Of a stretch of DNA of 64,000 nt, positions 25,801 through 33,932 are shown piece after piece (position 1 is the first letter of the stretch; every line of letters starts with the position of its first letter). This DNA is from Thalassobius sp965218685 (GTDB lineage Bacteria; Pseudomonadota; Alphaproteobacteria; Rhodobacterales; Rhodobacteraceae). Made by a program: the position numbers and the translations under genes. Location: positions 1,860,001 through 1,924,000 of the forward strand of contig NZ_OZ244657.1 in NCBI RefSeq assembly GCF_965218685.1. The letters are read 5' to 3'. Under the pieces are notes generated by a model. The model ran no database searches. It worked only from the letters and a program-made list of their open reading frames with translations, and was not told the origin of the DNA.

Positions 25801-26187
25801 GAAAATAAAGGTAAAACTTGCGTAGATCAGTGAGGTGACGGTTGATCCTATATAACCAAACCCAGCCCCTCGCGTCAGCAGGTCAATGTCCACGCCATGC
25901 TTGGCCGCATAATAGCTGATCGGCAATCCGGTCAGGAACAACAACAGCCCCACCAGCATGATCGCGGCCACAGCAATGTCGAACCCATACAGCAAAGTGA
26001 TGGTGCCGCCGATCGCCTCGAGCGCCAGAAAAGAGATCGAGCCAATCGCGGTGTTTGCCACGCGGCCATAGCTCCACCTGCGCGCCCGCCGAGCGGTGAA
26101 ACGCAGCGCGAAATCTTCCATCGTTTCGTTCGCGACCCAGCGATTATAGCGTCGCCGTTCTGTTGTCGCTTTCAAGGCTGTCACCAT
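22849..26187 (-). CDS. NCS1-permease-like / histidine kinase / receiver hybrid
   Basis: 1112-residue hybrid kinase. Residues 1-480 form a polytopic domain like NCS1 cytosine/purine permeases (about 12 helices; ETMEDFALRFTARRARRWSYGRVANTAIGSIS). Then comes a cysteine/histidine-rich stretch with eight cysteines (497, 500, 512, 520, 523, 524, 530, 534), two more helices (562-618), a HisKA domain with His674 (GLSHELRTPLNSIYGF), a HATPase domain (NLMSNAIRYT, DTGTGIP, GSGLGLTITKLL), a receiver domain (LFILDIDMPGMDGW) and a C-terminal helical tail that may carry a phosphotransfer role. The permease part probably senses or transports the inducer, and neighbouring genes point to an amide or urea. Overlaps the response regulator gene. 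Confidence 0.9.
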   Translation of the reverse strand: MVTALKATTERRRYNRWVANETMEDFALRFTARRARRWSYGRVANTAIGSISFLALEAIGGTITLLYGFDIAVAAIMLVGLLLFLTGLPISYYAAKHGVDIDLLTRGAGFGYIGSTVTSLIYASFTFIFFALEAAILALAMEFCFGLPLMLGYLIAAVVVIPMVAKGFTKISAFQTWTQPLWVILHILPFVLLAFVGYDFDTWTSFPGHESETKERSTILMMGAAAGVVFSLIAQIGEQVDFLRFLPEPKTRADRRKWWAALITAGPGWSILGVLKMLAGSYLVTLAIRESVPLAEAADPTRMYFTAFDQVINTPWLVLALTGIFVILSQLKINITNAYAGSIAWSNFFSRLTHSHPGRVVWLVFNVAIALILMELGVFAALESILALYSHVALSWIGALVADLVINKPLGLSPRGIEFRRAHLYDVNPVGIGGMIAACVISLVAYAGVLGEMSEALSPVIALGTAFVMAPVIAYWTKGKYYIAREPVSAEPGLHECSVCEYKFDAEDMTHCPFHSGPICSLCCTLDSACRDACKPEARLDNTLAALVHRTFPDQIAHMLMSRLSMFGIATTGLALGFGGLLLMIRGFKDQANFDAALTIIFCIMLIIIGICVWMFILAHESQAKARDEATRQTESLLREIRAHERTDRALQEAKEKAEAANLAKTRYMSGLSHELRTPLNSIYGFAQILEKDPRIPEERRGAVTTIRRSSEHLAGLIEGLLDISRIEAGRLELTRDRINLRTFLHQVASIFEETAQEKGLDFSIKTRGVLPDWIACDEKRLRQIIINLMSNAIRYTQQGSVQLTLNYRNEVAVIEVADTGTGIPAHEIDRIWRPFERGRGAIASGSGLGLTITKLLVEILGGEIEVESTPGQGSLFRVRMMLPSVAYEKTARADVIRTSAAGYTGPRRTLMVVDDDLNHLSLVENYLTPVGFSVLQAPNAEVALDMLRDIRPELFILDIDMPGMDGWQLAHELREGGHATTPIVMISGHASDAQKPVARSALCDAFIAKPYNLDDLLLRICALLKVELVPENRPTVTPVSATGQVLKRSDALYILEMADIGHTKAIRDKITALELASAIPPDLSLSLRRRIDQFDMAGVRNLIEKADQHAA

Positions 26188-26315
26188 CGGGAACTCCCGC
26201 TTGTGTGTGTGATACAGCCTCTTGCGCGGGCACGCGCGATTGCGCCCGCGTCCTCCCTCAAGAGTCCATCACCCTGTTCCGCAATTCACTATGGGGTGGA
26301 AAAACGCGCACTCAC

Positions 26316-26333
26316 ATACGTCATTTGACGTAT
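26316..26333. promoter_or_regulatory. Palindromic site between kinase and amide-transporter genes
   Basis: ATACGTCA-TT-TGACGTAT, two perfect 8-bp arms with a 2-bp spacer, in the 237-bp divergent region and about 90 bp before the urtA-type start. Size and symmetry suit a LuxR/NarL-type dimer, so the regulator at 21948-22859 is the obvious candidate. Confidence 0.55.
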
Positions 26334-26424
26334 ACTGCACTGCAGCATTTTCCGCAAACCTTGTGAGGTGAGGGCGGAAAGAAAGTCGCCCAAGGTCACT
26401 TCTCGCAAAGTTTCAGGAGGCGAT

Positions 26425-27699
26425 ATGTCCAAGAAAAAACTCAATGAACTCTCGTCCGGTGTCAGTCGCCGGAGCGTTCTTGCAGGTGGGGCGGCAGCAC
26501 TGACTGCATCCCTGTTCGCGCCCAAGCATCTGATGGCTGCCGACTATCCCACGTCCGCCGTCAACACCACCGGTCTGGCTGTCACCGATGACACCGTAAC
26601 CATCGGTATTCTGCATTCAATCACAGGCACCATGGCGATCTCGGAAACCGGGTCCGTGCAGGCGGAAAAACTGGCGATCGAGCAGATCAACGCCCAGGGC
26701 GGTATTCTGGGTCGCAAGATCGAATACATCCAGGAAGACGGCGCATCCGATTGGCCGACTTTTGCGGAAAAAGCCAAGAAACTGCTGGTCAACGACAAGG
26801 TTGCCTCGGTCATGGGCTGCTGGACCTCGGCCAGCCGCAAGGCAGTTCTGCCGGTGTTCGAGCAGTATAACGGTTTCCTGTATTACCCCACCTTCTACGA
26901 AGGTCTGGAGCAGTCGCCCAACGTGATCTACACTGGTCAAGAGGCCACGCAGCAGATCATCGCAGGTCTGGATTGGGTCACCAAAGAGAAGGGCGCAAAA
27001 ACCTTCTATCTGCTGGGGTCCGATTACATCTGGCCGCGCACCTCGAACAAGATCGCGCGCAAGCATATCGAGAACTTCCTGGACGGCGCCAAGGTCGTGG
27101 GCGAGGATTACTATCCGCTGGGCCACACCCAGTTCAACTCGGTCATCAACAAGATCCGCCTGAAGAAACCCGACGTGATTTACGCGATCGTCGTGGGTGG
27201 CTCGAACGTGGCGTTCTACAAGCAGCTGAAAGCCGCTGGCATCGACATGACCAAGGAAAAACCGCTGGTCCTGACCATTTCCGTGACCGAGGACGAGATC
27301 CGCGGCATTGGCGGCGAAAACATCGATGGCGCCTATGCCTGCATGAAGTATTTCCAGTCGCTGACCAACGACAACAACATGGAATTCGTCAAAGCCTTCA
27401 AAGAGATGTGGGGCGAAGACATGGTGATCGGCGACGTGACCCAGGCTGCTTATCTTGGCCCGTGGCTGTGGAAAGCCGCCGTTGAAGCCGCCGGCTCGTT
27501 CGACGTCGATAAGGTGCGCGCCGCCACTCCGGGTATCGAGCTGACCTCGGCCCCCGAAGGCTATGTGAAAGTGCACGAAAACCATCACCTGTGGTCCAAG
27601 ACCCGCGTCGGTCTGGCCAAGCCGGACGGCCAGTACGAGGTGGTGTTCGAAACCGCCGATCTGGTCGAGCCCGATCCCTTCCCCGAGGGTTACCAGTAA
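26425..27699 (+). CDS. urtA: Urea/short-chain amide ABC transporter, solute-binding protein
   Basis: 424-residue periplasmic binding protein of the UrtA/FmdD family. The start at 26425 has AGGAGG upstream; the longer frame to 26368 is unlikely. A Tat-type signal (SRRSVLAGGAAALTASLF) is followed by the mature domain DTVTIGILHSITGTMAISETGSVQAEKLAIEQINAQGGILGRKIEY. The family binds urea or short amides such as formamide and acetamide. Association with formamidase downstream favours an amide. A hairpin with a T-rich tail after the stop probably lets this gene be expressed above the permease genes. Confidence 0.9.
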   Translation: MSKKKLNELSSGVSRRSVLAGGAAALTASLFAPKHLMAADYPTSAVNTTGLAVTDDTVTIGILHSITGTMAISETGSVQAEKLAIEQINAQGGILGRKIEYIQEDGASDWPTFAEKAKKLLVNDKVASVMGCWTSASRKAVLPVFEQYNGFLYYPTFYEGLEQSPNVIYTGQEATQQIIAGLDWVTKEKGAKTFYLLGSDYIWPRTSNKIARKHIENFLDGAKVVGEDYYPLGHTQFNSVINKIRLKKPDVIYAIVVGGSNVAFYKQLKAAGIDMTKEKPLVLTISVTEDEIRGIGGENIDGAYACMKYFQSLTNDNNMEFVKAFKEMWGEDMVIGDVTQAAYLGPWLWKAAVEAAGSFDVDKVRAATPGIELTSAPEGYVKVHENHHLWSKTRVGLAKPDGQYEVVFETADLVEPDPFPEGYQ

Positions 27700-27716
27700 G
27701 TCGTCATCCTCCCTTG

Positions 27717-27752
27717 GGTGGCCCGGCTCGCGACAGGCGGGCCACCTCTTTT
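27717..27752 (+). terminator. Intrinsic terminator/attenuator after urtA
   Basis: 9-bp stem GGTGGCCCG / CGGGCCACC followed by TCTTTT. It lies between the binding protein and the permease gene and is the strongest intrinsic terminator in the window. Partial read-through would give excess binding protein. Confidence 0.75.
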
Positions 27753-27788
27753 CATGACATCCACTGACTGGCCACAGGAGCGAAACTG

Positions 27789-28715
27789 ATGTTTTCCGAC
27801 TATTCCATGAGCGAGCTGGGCGCGATCTTTGCCATGCAAGGTTTCGCGGGGCTCATCCTCTTTTCCGTCTTTGTCCTCATGGCGCTGGGACTGGCGATCA
27901 TTTTTGGCCAGATGGGCGTGATCAACATGGCCCATGGCGAGTTCATGATCCTGGGCGCCTATGTCACTTATTTGATGTCGAACCTGTTTTCGACCTACAT
28001 GCCGGCGCTGTTCAGCGCCTATTTCTTTGTGGCGATGATATTAGCGTTCATAGTGTCAGGGGCCTTAGGGCTGCTGGTGGAATGGGCCATGATCCGGCAC
28101 CTGTATAAACGTCCTTTGGATACGCTGCTGGCCACCTGGGGCCTCAGCCTGATCCTGCAACAGGTCTATCGCAGCGTGTTCGGCGCGCGCGAAGTGGGCG
28201 TAACCATTCCCGACTGGATGATGGGCTCGATGCCGGTGACGGACATGATCGAGGTGCCGATCAACGGGATTTTCGTGATGGTGCTGGCGGTCGGTATCTC
28301 GGCGGCTGTCTACATCCTGATGTTCAAATCCACCTGGGGCCGTCAGGTCCGCGCGATCAACCAGAACCGCGTGATGGCGGGTGCTGTGGGTATCAACACC
28401 GAATGGACGGACCGTCTGACCTTTGGCATCGGTTGCGGGGTCGCGGGCGTGGCAGGATCGGCCTTTACCATGATCGGGTCCACCGGCCCGACGGCGGGGC
28501 AGCTTTATATCGTCGATACGTTCCTTGTGGTCGTCTTTGGCGGCGCGGCAAGCCTGCTGGGCACCATCGCCAGCGCCTTCTCGATCAGCCAGGCCCAGTC
28601 GATCATGGAGTTCTTCCTGTCCGGCTCGATGGCCAAGGTTCTGACGCTGCTGACCGTTGTGGGCATCCTGATGATCCGCCCGCAAGGCCTGTTCGCCATG
28701 AAACTGCGCAAATAA
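27789..28715 (+). CDS. urtB: Urea/amide ABC transporter permease UrtB
   Basis: 308-residue inner-membrane permease of the LivH/UrtB family, about eight helices, with the family stretches LGLAIIFGQMGVINMAHGEFMILGAYVTYL and VMAGAVGINTEWTDRLTFGIGCGVAGVAGS. Short form: it lacks the long N-terminal periplasmic extension of cyanobacterial-type UrtB. It pairs with UrtC to form the channel. Ribosome site AGGAG before the ATG. Confidence 0.92.
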   Translation: MFSDYSMSELGAIFAMQGFAGLILFSVFVLMALGLAIIFGQMGVINMAHGEFMILGAYVTYLMSNLFSTYMPALFSAYFFVAMILAFIVSGALGLLVEWAMIRHLYKRPLDTLLATWGLSLILQQVYRSVFGAREVGVTIPDWMMGSMPVTDMIEVPINGIFVMVLAVGISAAVYILMFKSTWGRQVRAINQNRVMAGAVGINTEWTDRLTFGIGCGVAGVAGSAFTMIGSTGPTAGQLYIVDTFLVVVFGGAASLLGTIASAFSISQAQSIMEFFLSGSMAKVLTLLTVVGILMIRPQGLFAMKLRK

Positions 28716-28727
28716 CCGGAGGCCGCA

Positions 28728-29858
28728 ATGGAAACGTCCAACCGCTTTCTTTCCCGTTCCGAACTGATTGGCTTTGCCGTCCTTGCCGTCGTCATCTTTG
28801 TCGTCCTACCGATGGCGCTGGATACCTTTCGTCTGAACCTGTTCGGCAAGTACCTGACCTATGCCTTCGTCGCCATCGGGCTGGTGCTGTGCTGGGGGGC
28901 TGGGGGTATCCTCAGCCTGGGCCAGGGCGTGTTTTTCGGGCTGGGGGGCTATTGCATGGCGATGTTCCTCAAGCTCGAAGCCTCGACGCCTGAAAACACC
29001 GCGATCCAGTCCACGCCGGGCATTCCGGACTTTATGGACTGGAACCAGCTGACCGCTCTGCCTGGCTGGTGGGAGCCCTTCCACAGCCTGACCTTTGCCC
29101 TGATTGCGGTGGTCGCGGTACCGGTGGCCTTTGCCTTTATCATTGGGGTGGCGATGTTCACCCGGCGGGTGGGCGGCGTGTATTTCGCCATCATCACCCA
29201 GGCCTTTGCCGCGATCCTTACGATCCTGATCATTGGCCAGCAGGGCTATACCGGGGGCGTCAACGGCATCACCGACCTGCGTACGCTTCTGGGTTGGGAC
29301 ATCCGCACCGACGAGGCCAAAGAGATCCTGTATTTCGTCAATGGCGTGCTGCTGTTCGCGGTGCTTCTGGCGGCGCAATACGTGCGAAAATCCAAGCTGG
29401 GCCGTCTGCTGATCGCCATGCGCGACCAAGAGGACCGGGTGCGCTTCTCGGGCTACAACGTCGCGAATTTCAAGATCTTTGTCTTCTGTCTGGGCGCGGC
29501 TTTTGCCGGGATCGGCGGGGCGATGTTCACGCTGCAGGTTGGCTTTATGTCGCCCACGCTGGTTGGCATCGTGCCCTCGATCGAGATGGTGATTTTCTGC
29601 GCTGTCGGCGGACGGATTTCGATCCTGGGCGCGGTCTATGGAGCGTTGGCGGTGAACTGGGCGAAAACCACGTTCTCCGAAAGCTTCCCCGAGTTGTGGC
29701 TCTTGGGATTGGGCGGATTGTTCATCGCGGTCGTGATGTTCTTTCCCAACGGTCTGGCAGGCATCTACGCCGACCACATCGCCCCACGCATCGCCAAGCT
29801 GTTCAAAAAGTCCTCGGACGTTGATCTGCCTGGCAGCGCCAAAACCCCCGCCGAATAA
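28728..29858 (+). CDS. urtC: Urea/amide ABC transporter permease UrtC
   Basis: 376-residue LivM/UrtC-family permease, about ten helices. Typical segments: LCWGAGGILSLGQGVFFGLGGYCMAMFLKLE, FAIITQAFAAILTILIIGQQGYTGGVNGITDLRTLLG, and the EAA-like loop MRDQEDRVRFSGYNVANFKIFVFCLGAAFAGIGGAMF. The GGVNGITDL stretch is characteristic of UrtC rather than LivM. It follows urtB by 12 bp and precedes urtD by 11 bp with a good GGAG site. Confidence 0.93.
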   Translation: METSNRFLSRSELIGFAVLAVVIFVVLPMALDTFRLNLFGKYLTYAFVAIGLVLCWGAGGILSLGQGVFFGLGGYCMAMFLKLEASTPENTAIQSTPGIPDFMDWNQLTALPGWWEPFHSLTFALIAVVAVPVAFAFIIGVAMFTRRVGGVYFAIITQAFAAILTILIIGQQGYTGGVNGITDLRTLLGWDIRTDEAKEILYFVNGVLLFAVLLAAQYVRKSKLGRLLIAMRDQEDRVRFSGYNVANFKIFVFCLGAAFAGIGGAMFTLQVGFMSPTLVGIVPSIEMVIFCAVGGRISILGAVYGALAVNWAKTTFSESFPELWLLGLGGLFIAVVMFFPNGLAGIYADHIAPRIAKLFKKSSDVDLPGSAKTPAE

Positions 29859-29869
29859 GGAGAGCCTAC

Positions 29870-30619
29870 ATGTCTGTTCACAACCCAAATTTCGTGTTGG
29901 CGGTCGAGGGGCTGACGGTGTCCTTTGATGGGTTCAAGGCGGTCAACGACCTGAGCTTTTACGTCGAACCCAACGAATGCCGCGTGATCATCGGCCCCAA
30001 CGGGGCGGGCAAAACCACGGTGTTGGACCTGATCTGCGGCCGGACCAAGGCCACCTCGGGTTCGGTTGATTTCAAGGGGCACGAGCTGCTGTCCATGCGT
30101 GAGGATCAGATCGTGCATGCCGGGGTGGGGCGCAAATTCCAGACTCCCTCGGTCTATGAAGATCTGACCGTGTTTGAGAATTTGGAACTCAGCTATCCCA
30201 AGGGGCATGGCGTGTTCGGAGCGCTGACCTTCCGCCGGGATGACCCGGTGAAAACCCGGATCAAGGAAATCGCCGAGACGATTTTTCTGGACGATCAGCT
30301 GGACGAAAAAGCCGCCTATCTGAGCCACGGCCAGAAGCAGTGGCTTGAGATTGGGATGCTGCTGATTCAGGACCCTGAACTGCTGATGCTGGACGAACCG
30401 GTCGCTGGCATGTCCGTGGCCGAACGCAAGAAAACCGCAGAGCTGCTGAACCGGATCATCAAGGACCGCTCGGTCATCGTGATCGAACACGACATGGGTT
30501 TCGTCGAAGATATCGCCACCCGCGTCACCGTCCTGCACCAGGGCAAAACCCTGTCCGAAGGCTCGATGGAGCGGGTGCAGAATGATCCCAAAGTCATCGA
30601 AGTTTACCTAGGCCACTAA
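29870..30619 (+). CDS. urtD: Urea/amide ABC transporter ATPase UrtD
   Basis: 249-residue cytoplasmic ATPase. Walker A GPNGAGKTT, the family LSHGQKQWLEIGM signature (UrtD-type, in place of LSGGQ), Walker B LLMLDEPVAGM and the switch His in VIEHDMGFVEDIA. The SHGQKQWLEIGM form separates UrtD from LivG. Confidence 0.94.
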   Translation: MSVHNPNFVLAVEGLTVSFDGFKAVNDLSFYVEPNECRVIIGPNGAGKTTVLDLICGRTKATSGSVDFKGHELLSMREDQIVHAGVGRKFQTPSVYEDLTVFENLELSYPKGHGVFGALTFRRDDPVKTRIKEIAETIFLDDQLDEKAAYLSHGQKQWLEIGMLLIQDPELLMLDEPVAGMSVAERKKTAELLNRIIKDRSVIVIEHDMGFVEDIATRVTVLHQGKTLSEGSMERVQNDPKVIEVYLGH

Positions 30620-30630
30620 GGAGAAATCAC

Positions 30631-31320
30631 ATGCTGGATGTAAGCGAACTGCGCGCGGCCTATGGAGAATCCGAGGTGCTGCACGGGCTGGATCTAAAGG
30701 TCAAACCCGGCGAAATCGTCGCCATCATGGGGCGCAACGGCATGGGCAAGACCACGCTGATGAAAACCCTGATGGGGATCGTTCCGGAAAAATCCGGGGC
30801 GGTCTCGGTGGGGACGGATCCGGTAACGGGGCTGAAATCTCATCAACGCGTCGCCAAGGGTATCGCCTATGTGCCGCAGGGGCGGATGATTTTCTCGGCC
30901 ATGACGGTGCAGGAAAACGTGGAAACGGGGCTGACGGTGACGGGCAGCAAAAAGGTGCCTGACGACATCTATGAACTGTTCCCCGTGCTGCTGGAGATGA
31001 AATCACGCCGGGGCGGCAACCTGTCGGGCGGGCAACAGCAACAGCTGGCGATTGCCCGCGCGCTGGCCTCTAACCCCAAGGTGCTGCTGCTGGATGAGCC
31101 GACCGAAGGCATCCAGCCCTCGATTATTCGCGAAATGGCTCGCACCCTGCGCAAGATCCGTGACCAGAAGGGCCTGTCGATCATCGTTTCGGAACAAGTG
31201 CTTAGCTTCGCTTTGGATGTCGCTGACCGGGTGATGGTCATCGAGAACGGCCAGTTTGTACACGACAGCCCGCGCGACGGCATCGACGAGGCGAAGGTCT
31301 CGAAATTCCTCTCCGTTTAA
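30631..31320 (+). CDS. urtE: Urea/amide ABC transporter ATPase UrtE
   Basis: 229-residue ATPase. Walker A GRNGMGKTT, signature NLSGGQQQQLAIARALA, Walker B LLLLDEPTEGIQPSII, then IVSEQVLSFALDVADR. The GRNGMGKTTLMKTLMG motif is typical of UrtE. Final subunit of the transporter, followed after 19 bp by formamidase in the same transcript. Confidence 0.94.
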   Translation: MLDVSELRAAYGESEVLHGLDLKVKPGEIVAIMGRNGMGKTTLMKTLMGIVPEKSGAVSVGTDPVTGLKSHQRVAKGIAYVPQGRMIFSAMTVQENVETGLTVTGSKKVPDDIYELFPVLLEMKSRRGGNLSGGQQQQLAIARALASNPKVLLLDEPTEGIQPSIIREMARTLRKIRDQKGLSIIVSEQVLSFALDVADRVMVIENGQFVHDSPRDGIDEAKVSKFLSV

Positions 31321-31339
31321 TCAAAGAAAGGACAGTAAC

Positions 31340-32572
31340 ATGGCAGATACGCTGATTTCGGTGGACCTGAGCGAAAGCCCACACACCAATGAGAACGTAC
31401 ACAACAGGTGGCACCCCGACATTCCGATCAACGTCTGGGTCGAACCTGGCGACGATTTCAAGATCGAGACCTATGACTGGACCGGCGGCCAGATCAAGAA
31501 CGACGACGACGCCAGTGACGTGCGCGACGTGGAACTGGAGCAGGTGCACTATCTGTCCGGTCCTATCGGTGTCAAAGGGGCCGAGCCGGGCGACCTGCTG
31601 GTCGTGGAAATCCTGGACATCGGCGCCAAGGAAGAAAGCCAGTGGGGCTTTAATGGCTTCTTTTCGAAACAGAATGGCGGCGGTTTCCTGACCGAGCATT
31701 TCCCCGAAGCGCAGAAATCCATCTGGGATTTCGAAGGCATGTTCACCAAATCGCGCCACGTGCCCGGCGTGAAATATGCCGGCCTGATCCACCCCGGTCT
31801 GATCGGCTGTCTGCCCGATCGAAAGATGCTGGACATGTGGAACGAGCGTGAAACCGCGCTGTTCAATACCGATCCCGATCGCACGCCGCCACTGGCTGCG
31901 CTGCCGAATACCCAAAGCGCACATATGGGCGCGATGAAGGGCGATGAACGCGCCGCCGCCGCCGCCGAAGCCGCCCGCACCGTGCCCCCGCGCGAACATG
32001 GCGGCAACTGCGACATCAAGGACCTGAGCCGCGGGTCGAAGATCTATTTCCCGGTTTATGTGGATGGCGCGGGTCTTTCGATGGGGGATCTGCACTTCAG
32101 CCAGGGCGATGGCGAGATTACCTTCTGCGGGGCCATTGAAATGGCCGGTTGGCTGCACCTGAAGGTCAGCCTGATCAAAGAGGGCATGTCGAAATACGGT
32201 GTGAAAAACCCGATCTTCAAACCCTCGCCGATCACTCCGAAATATGATGACTACCTGATTTTCGAGGGCATCAGCGTCGATGAGGCTGGCACCCAACACT
32301 ATCTGGACGTCCATATTGCGTATCGTCAGGCCTGTCTGAACGCGATCGAGTATCTGAAGAAGTTCGGCTATTCCGGCGCGCAGGCCTATGCGATTTTGGG
32401 CACGGCGCCTGTGCAGGGACATATCTCGGGCGTGGTGGATATTCCGAACGCCTGTGCCACGCTGTGGCTGCCCACGGATATCTTCGAATTTGATGGCATG
32501 ATGCCTAATCCGGATGGTCCGACCAAGTTCCTGGATGGTTCGGTCGACATTCCGCTGGCCCCTGATCTGTAA
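31340..32572 (+). CDS. fmdA: Formamidase FmdA
   Basis: 410-residue cytoplasmic enzyme of the acetamidase/formamidase (FmdA_AmdA) family; hydrolyses formamide to formate and ammonium. Sequence hallmarks: VHNRWHPDIP, HYLSGPIGVKGAEPGDLLVVEILDIG, REHGGNCDIKDLSRGSKIYFPVYVDGAGLSMGDLHFSQGDGEITFCGAIEM. The start is ATG at 31340 with AAGGA upstream. The frame opening at 31256 overlaps urtE and is not used. A 460-codon antisense frame over this gene is a GC shadow. With the transporter upstream this is a complete amide-scavenging operon, as in the Methylophilus fmd locus. Confidence 0.95.
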   Translation: MADTLISVDLSESPHTNENVHNRWHPDIPINVWVEPGDDFKIETYDWTGGQIKNDDDASDVRDVELEQVHYLSGPIGVKGAEPGDLLVVEILDIGAKEESQWGFNGFFSKQNGGGFLTEHFPEAQKSIWDFEGMFTKSRHVPGVKYAGLIHPGLIGCLPDRKMLDMWNERETALFNTDPDRTPPLAALPNTQSAHMGAMKGDERAAAAAEAARTVPPREHGGNCDIKDLSRGSKIYFPVYVDGAGLSMGDLHFSQGDGEITFCGAIEMAGWLHLKVSLIKEGMSKYGVKNPIFKPSPITPKYDDYLIFEGISVDEAGTQHYLDVHIAYRQACLNAIEYLKKFGYSGAQAYAILGTAPVQGHISGVVDIPNACATLWLPTDIFEFDGMMPNPDGPTKFLDGSVDIPLAPDL

Positions 32573-32579
32573 GGCAACC

Positions 32580-32602
32580 GGGGCGGCGGACCCTGCCGCC
32601 CC
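32580..32602 (+). terminator. Hairpin between fmdA and fmdB
   Basis: 8-bp perfect stem GGGGCGGC / GCCGCCCC with a 7-base loop, five bases after the fmdA stop. No U-tract follows, so it may stabilise the upstream mRNA or attenuate rather than end transcription. Confidence 0.5.
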
Positions 32603-32624
32603 ATCACGAACAAAGGACACCCCA

Positions 32625-32954
32625 ATGCCCGTCTATGAATACTGGTGCGATGATTGCGGCCCGTTTGAATCCTTGGTGCCGATGTCGAAATTCTCGGAAC
32701 CCTGTGCCTGTCCGGTCTGCGCGCTGCCCGCGCCGCGCGTGATGATGACCGCGCCGAAACTCTCTGTCATGGATTCAGGCCGCCGCCATGCGCACGAAAC
32801 CAACGAACGCAGCGCAGACAGCCCGCGTAAGTCCTCGCATGGGCCGGGATGTGGTTGCTGCGGGGGCGGAGAAAAGAAGAATTCGAAGACCCTGTATCGG
32901 CCCGACGGATCGAAAAGCTTTCCAACCAAGCGGCCTTGGATGATTTCCCACTGA
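32625..32954 (+). CDS. fmdB: FmdB-type zinc-ribbon protein
   Basis: 109-residue protein starting MPVYEYWCDDCGPFESLVPMS, followed by CACPVC: the CxxC...CxxC zinc ribbon that defines FmdB. A second cysteine cluster GPGCGCCGGGEKK lies near residue 85. First described as a putative regulator of formamidase in Methylophilus. The start at 32625 has AAAGGA upstream; the longer frame is a read-through of fmdA sequence in another phase. Ends eight bases before the convergent AraC gene. Confidence 0.9.
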   Translation: MPVYEYWCDDCGPFESLVPMSKFSEPCACPVCALPAPRVMMTAPKLSVMDSGRRHAHETNERSADSPRKSSHGPGCGCCGGGEKKNSKTLYRPDGSKSFPTKRPWMISH

Positions 32955-32961
32955 TGCGCCG

Positions 32962-33825
32962 CTACGGCCAGTCCGAGAAGCCGCGCCGCAGCTCGGTCAG
33001 GTCGTCGCCGTCCGGTCGCGAGACGATGGCTCGGTAAGCGCCGGGGGACATGTCGGTCCGGCGCTTGAAAAAATGGCTGAACCGTGTTGCGTCGGCAAAG
33101 CCAAGATCCGCGGCAATCTTTTTCAACGGCGAGCCCGAGTTTTCCAGCCGGGCCTTGGCCTCGGCGGTCATGCGTTCGTGCGCAAGTTCGGCCGGGCTGC
33201 GGCCGGTTTCACGTTTGCAGATCCGGTGCAGGCGGTCATAGTCCACACCCAGTTCGTCCGCGTAGCGCGCGATTTGCCAGTGGTCGCGGTAGTGCAATTC
33301 GACCAGGTGGCGGAATTGGCGTAAGATGCTGGTCTGTTCAGGGCCTGCCTCGGCGGCGACGGCCTGATGCGTTCTGAGGGCGCAGATGAACATGAGACGC
33401 AGATAGGCGGCCAGCGACATGGGCGAGCGGCGCTCGGGGGTGGCCAGTTCATCGTTGAACCATTGGATCAAAGCAAGCACCTGTTCGTGATCAGCAGGTT
33501 GGTCCAGCGCGGCGACAAAGGGTTTTTCGGCCAACATCCGCAGATGCACGGATTCAGCGCGCGCGCCGATGGCATCCAGAATAATAGTATCGCTTAGCCC
33601 CAACACCGTCGCCCGCGACCCGGCGCCCAAGCGCAGGGGCGGGCTTTGCTCGGGTGGCCAGTAACACAGGGCAGGGCCCGTGGTGGCGGCTTCGGATTCG
33701 TCTGTCACCAGCGTCCCGCGTTCCAGAAACAGCAGCCGGGCATATCCATGGGGCAGACTGGCGCGCAGCATCTGGTCGTGCAGGGCTTCGCGTTCGATTT
33801 GCAGCGTGGCATAGCCGTCTTTCAT
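32962..33825 (-). CDS. AraC-family transcriptional regulator
   Basis: 287 residues. N-terminal half is a cupin-like sensing domain; the C-terminal ~100 residues are a double helix-turn-helix: HWQIARYADELGVDYDRLHRICKRETGRSPAELAHERMTAEAK and IAADLGFADATRFSHFFKRRTDMSPGAYR. Divergent from the aldehyde dehydrogenase/Liv operon, with a palindrome in the 107-bp gap; it probably activates that operon on binding its substrate. Confidence 0.9.
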   Translation of the reverse strand: MKDGYATLQIEREALHDQMLRASLPHGYARLLFLERGTLVTDESEAATTGPALCYWPPEQSPPLRLGAGSRATVLGLSDTIILDAIGARAESVHLRMLAEKPFVAALDQPADHEQVLALIQWFNDELATPERRSPMSLAAYLRLMFICALRTHQAVAAEAGPEQTSILRQFRHLVELHYRDHWQIARYADELGVDYDRLHRICKRETGRSPAELAHERMTAEAKARLENSGSPLKKIAADLGFADATRFSHFFKRRTDMSPGAYRAIVSRPDGDDLTELRRGFSDWP

Positions 33826-33872
33826 AGCGTCTTCCAGAAAATAACAATAAATGCCCAGAATCGAGCATTACA

Positions 33873-33888
33873 TGTCAGTATACTGGCA
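33873..33888. promoter_or_regulatory. Near-perfect 16-bp palindrome between AraC and ALDH genes
   Basis: TGTCAGTATACTGGCA, symmetrical except for one base pair, with a perfect 10-bp centre CAGTATACTG. In addition ACGCTTACTC occurs twice in direct orientation (33893-33902 and 33936-33945), the arrangement often bound by AraC proteins. Either or both could be the operator. Confidence 0.45.
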
Positions 33889-33932
33889 AGCTACGCTTAC
33901 TCAAGGGAGGTCGGGCCCAGCCCGAAAACGGA

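Noticed and set aside
31238..32620. 460-codon open frame antisense to fmdA
   Set aside because: Typical high-GC shadow of a well-identified gene; composition rich in Arg, His and Gly, no ribosome site, no family resemblance. The same applies to the long antisense frames at 40769-42181 (470 codons), 58491-60146 (551 codons) and 60537-61796 (419 codons).
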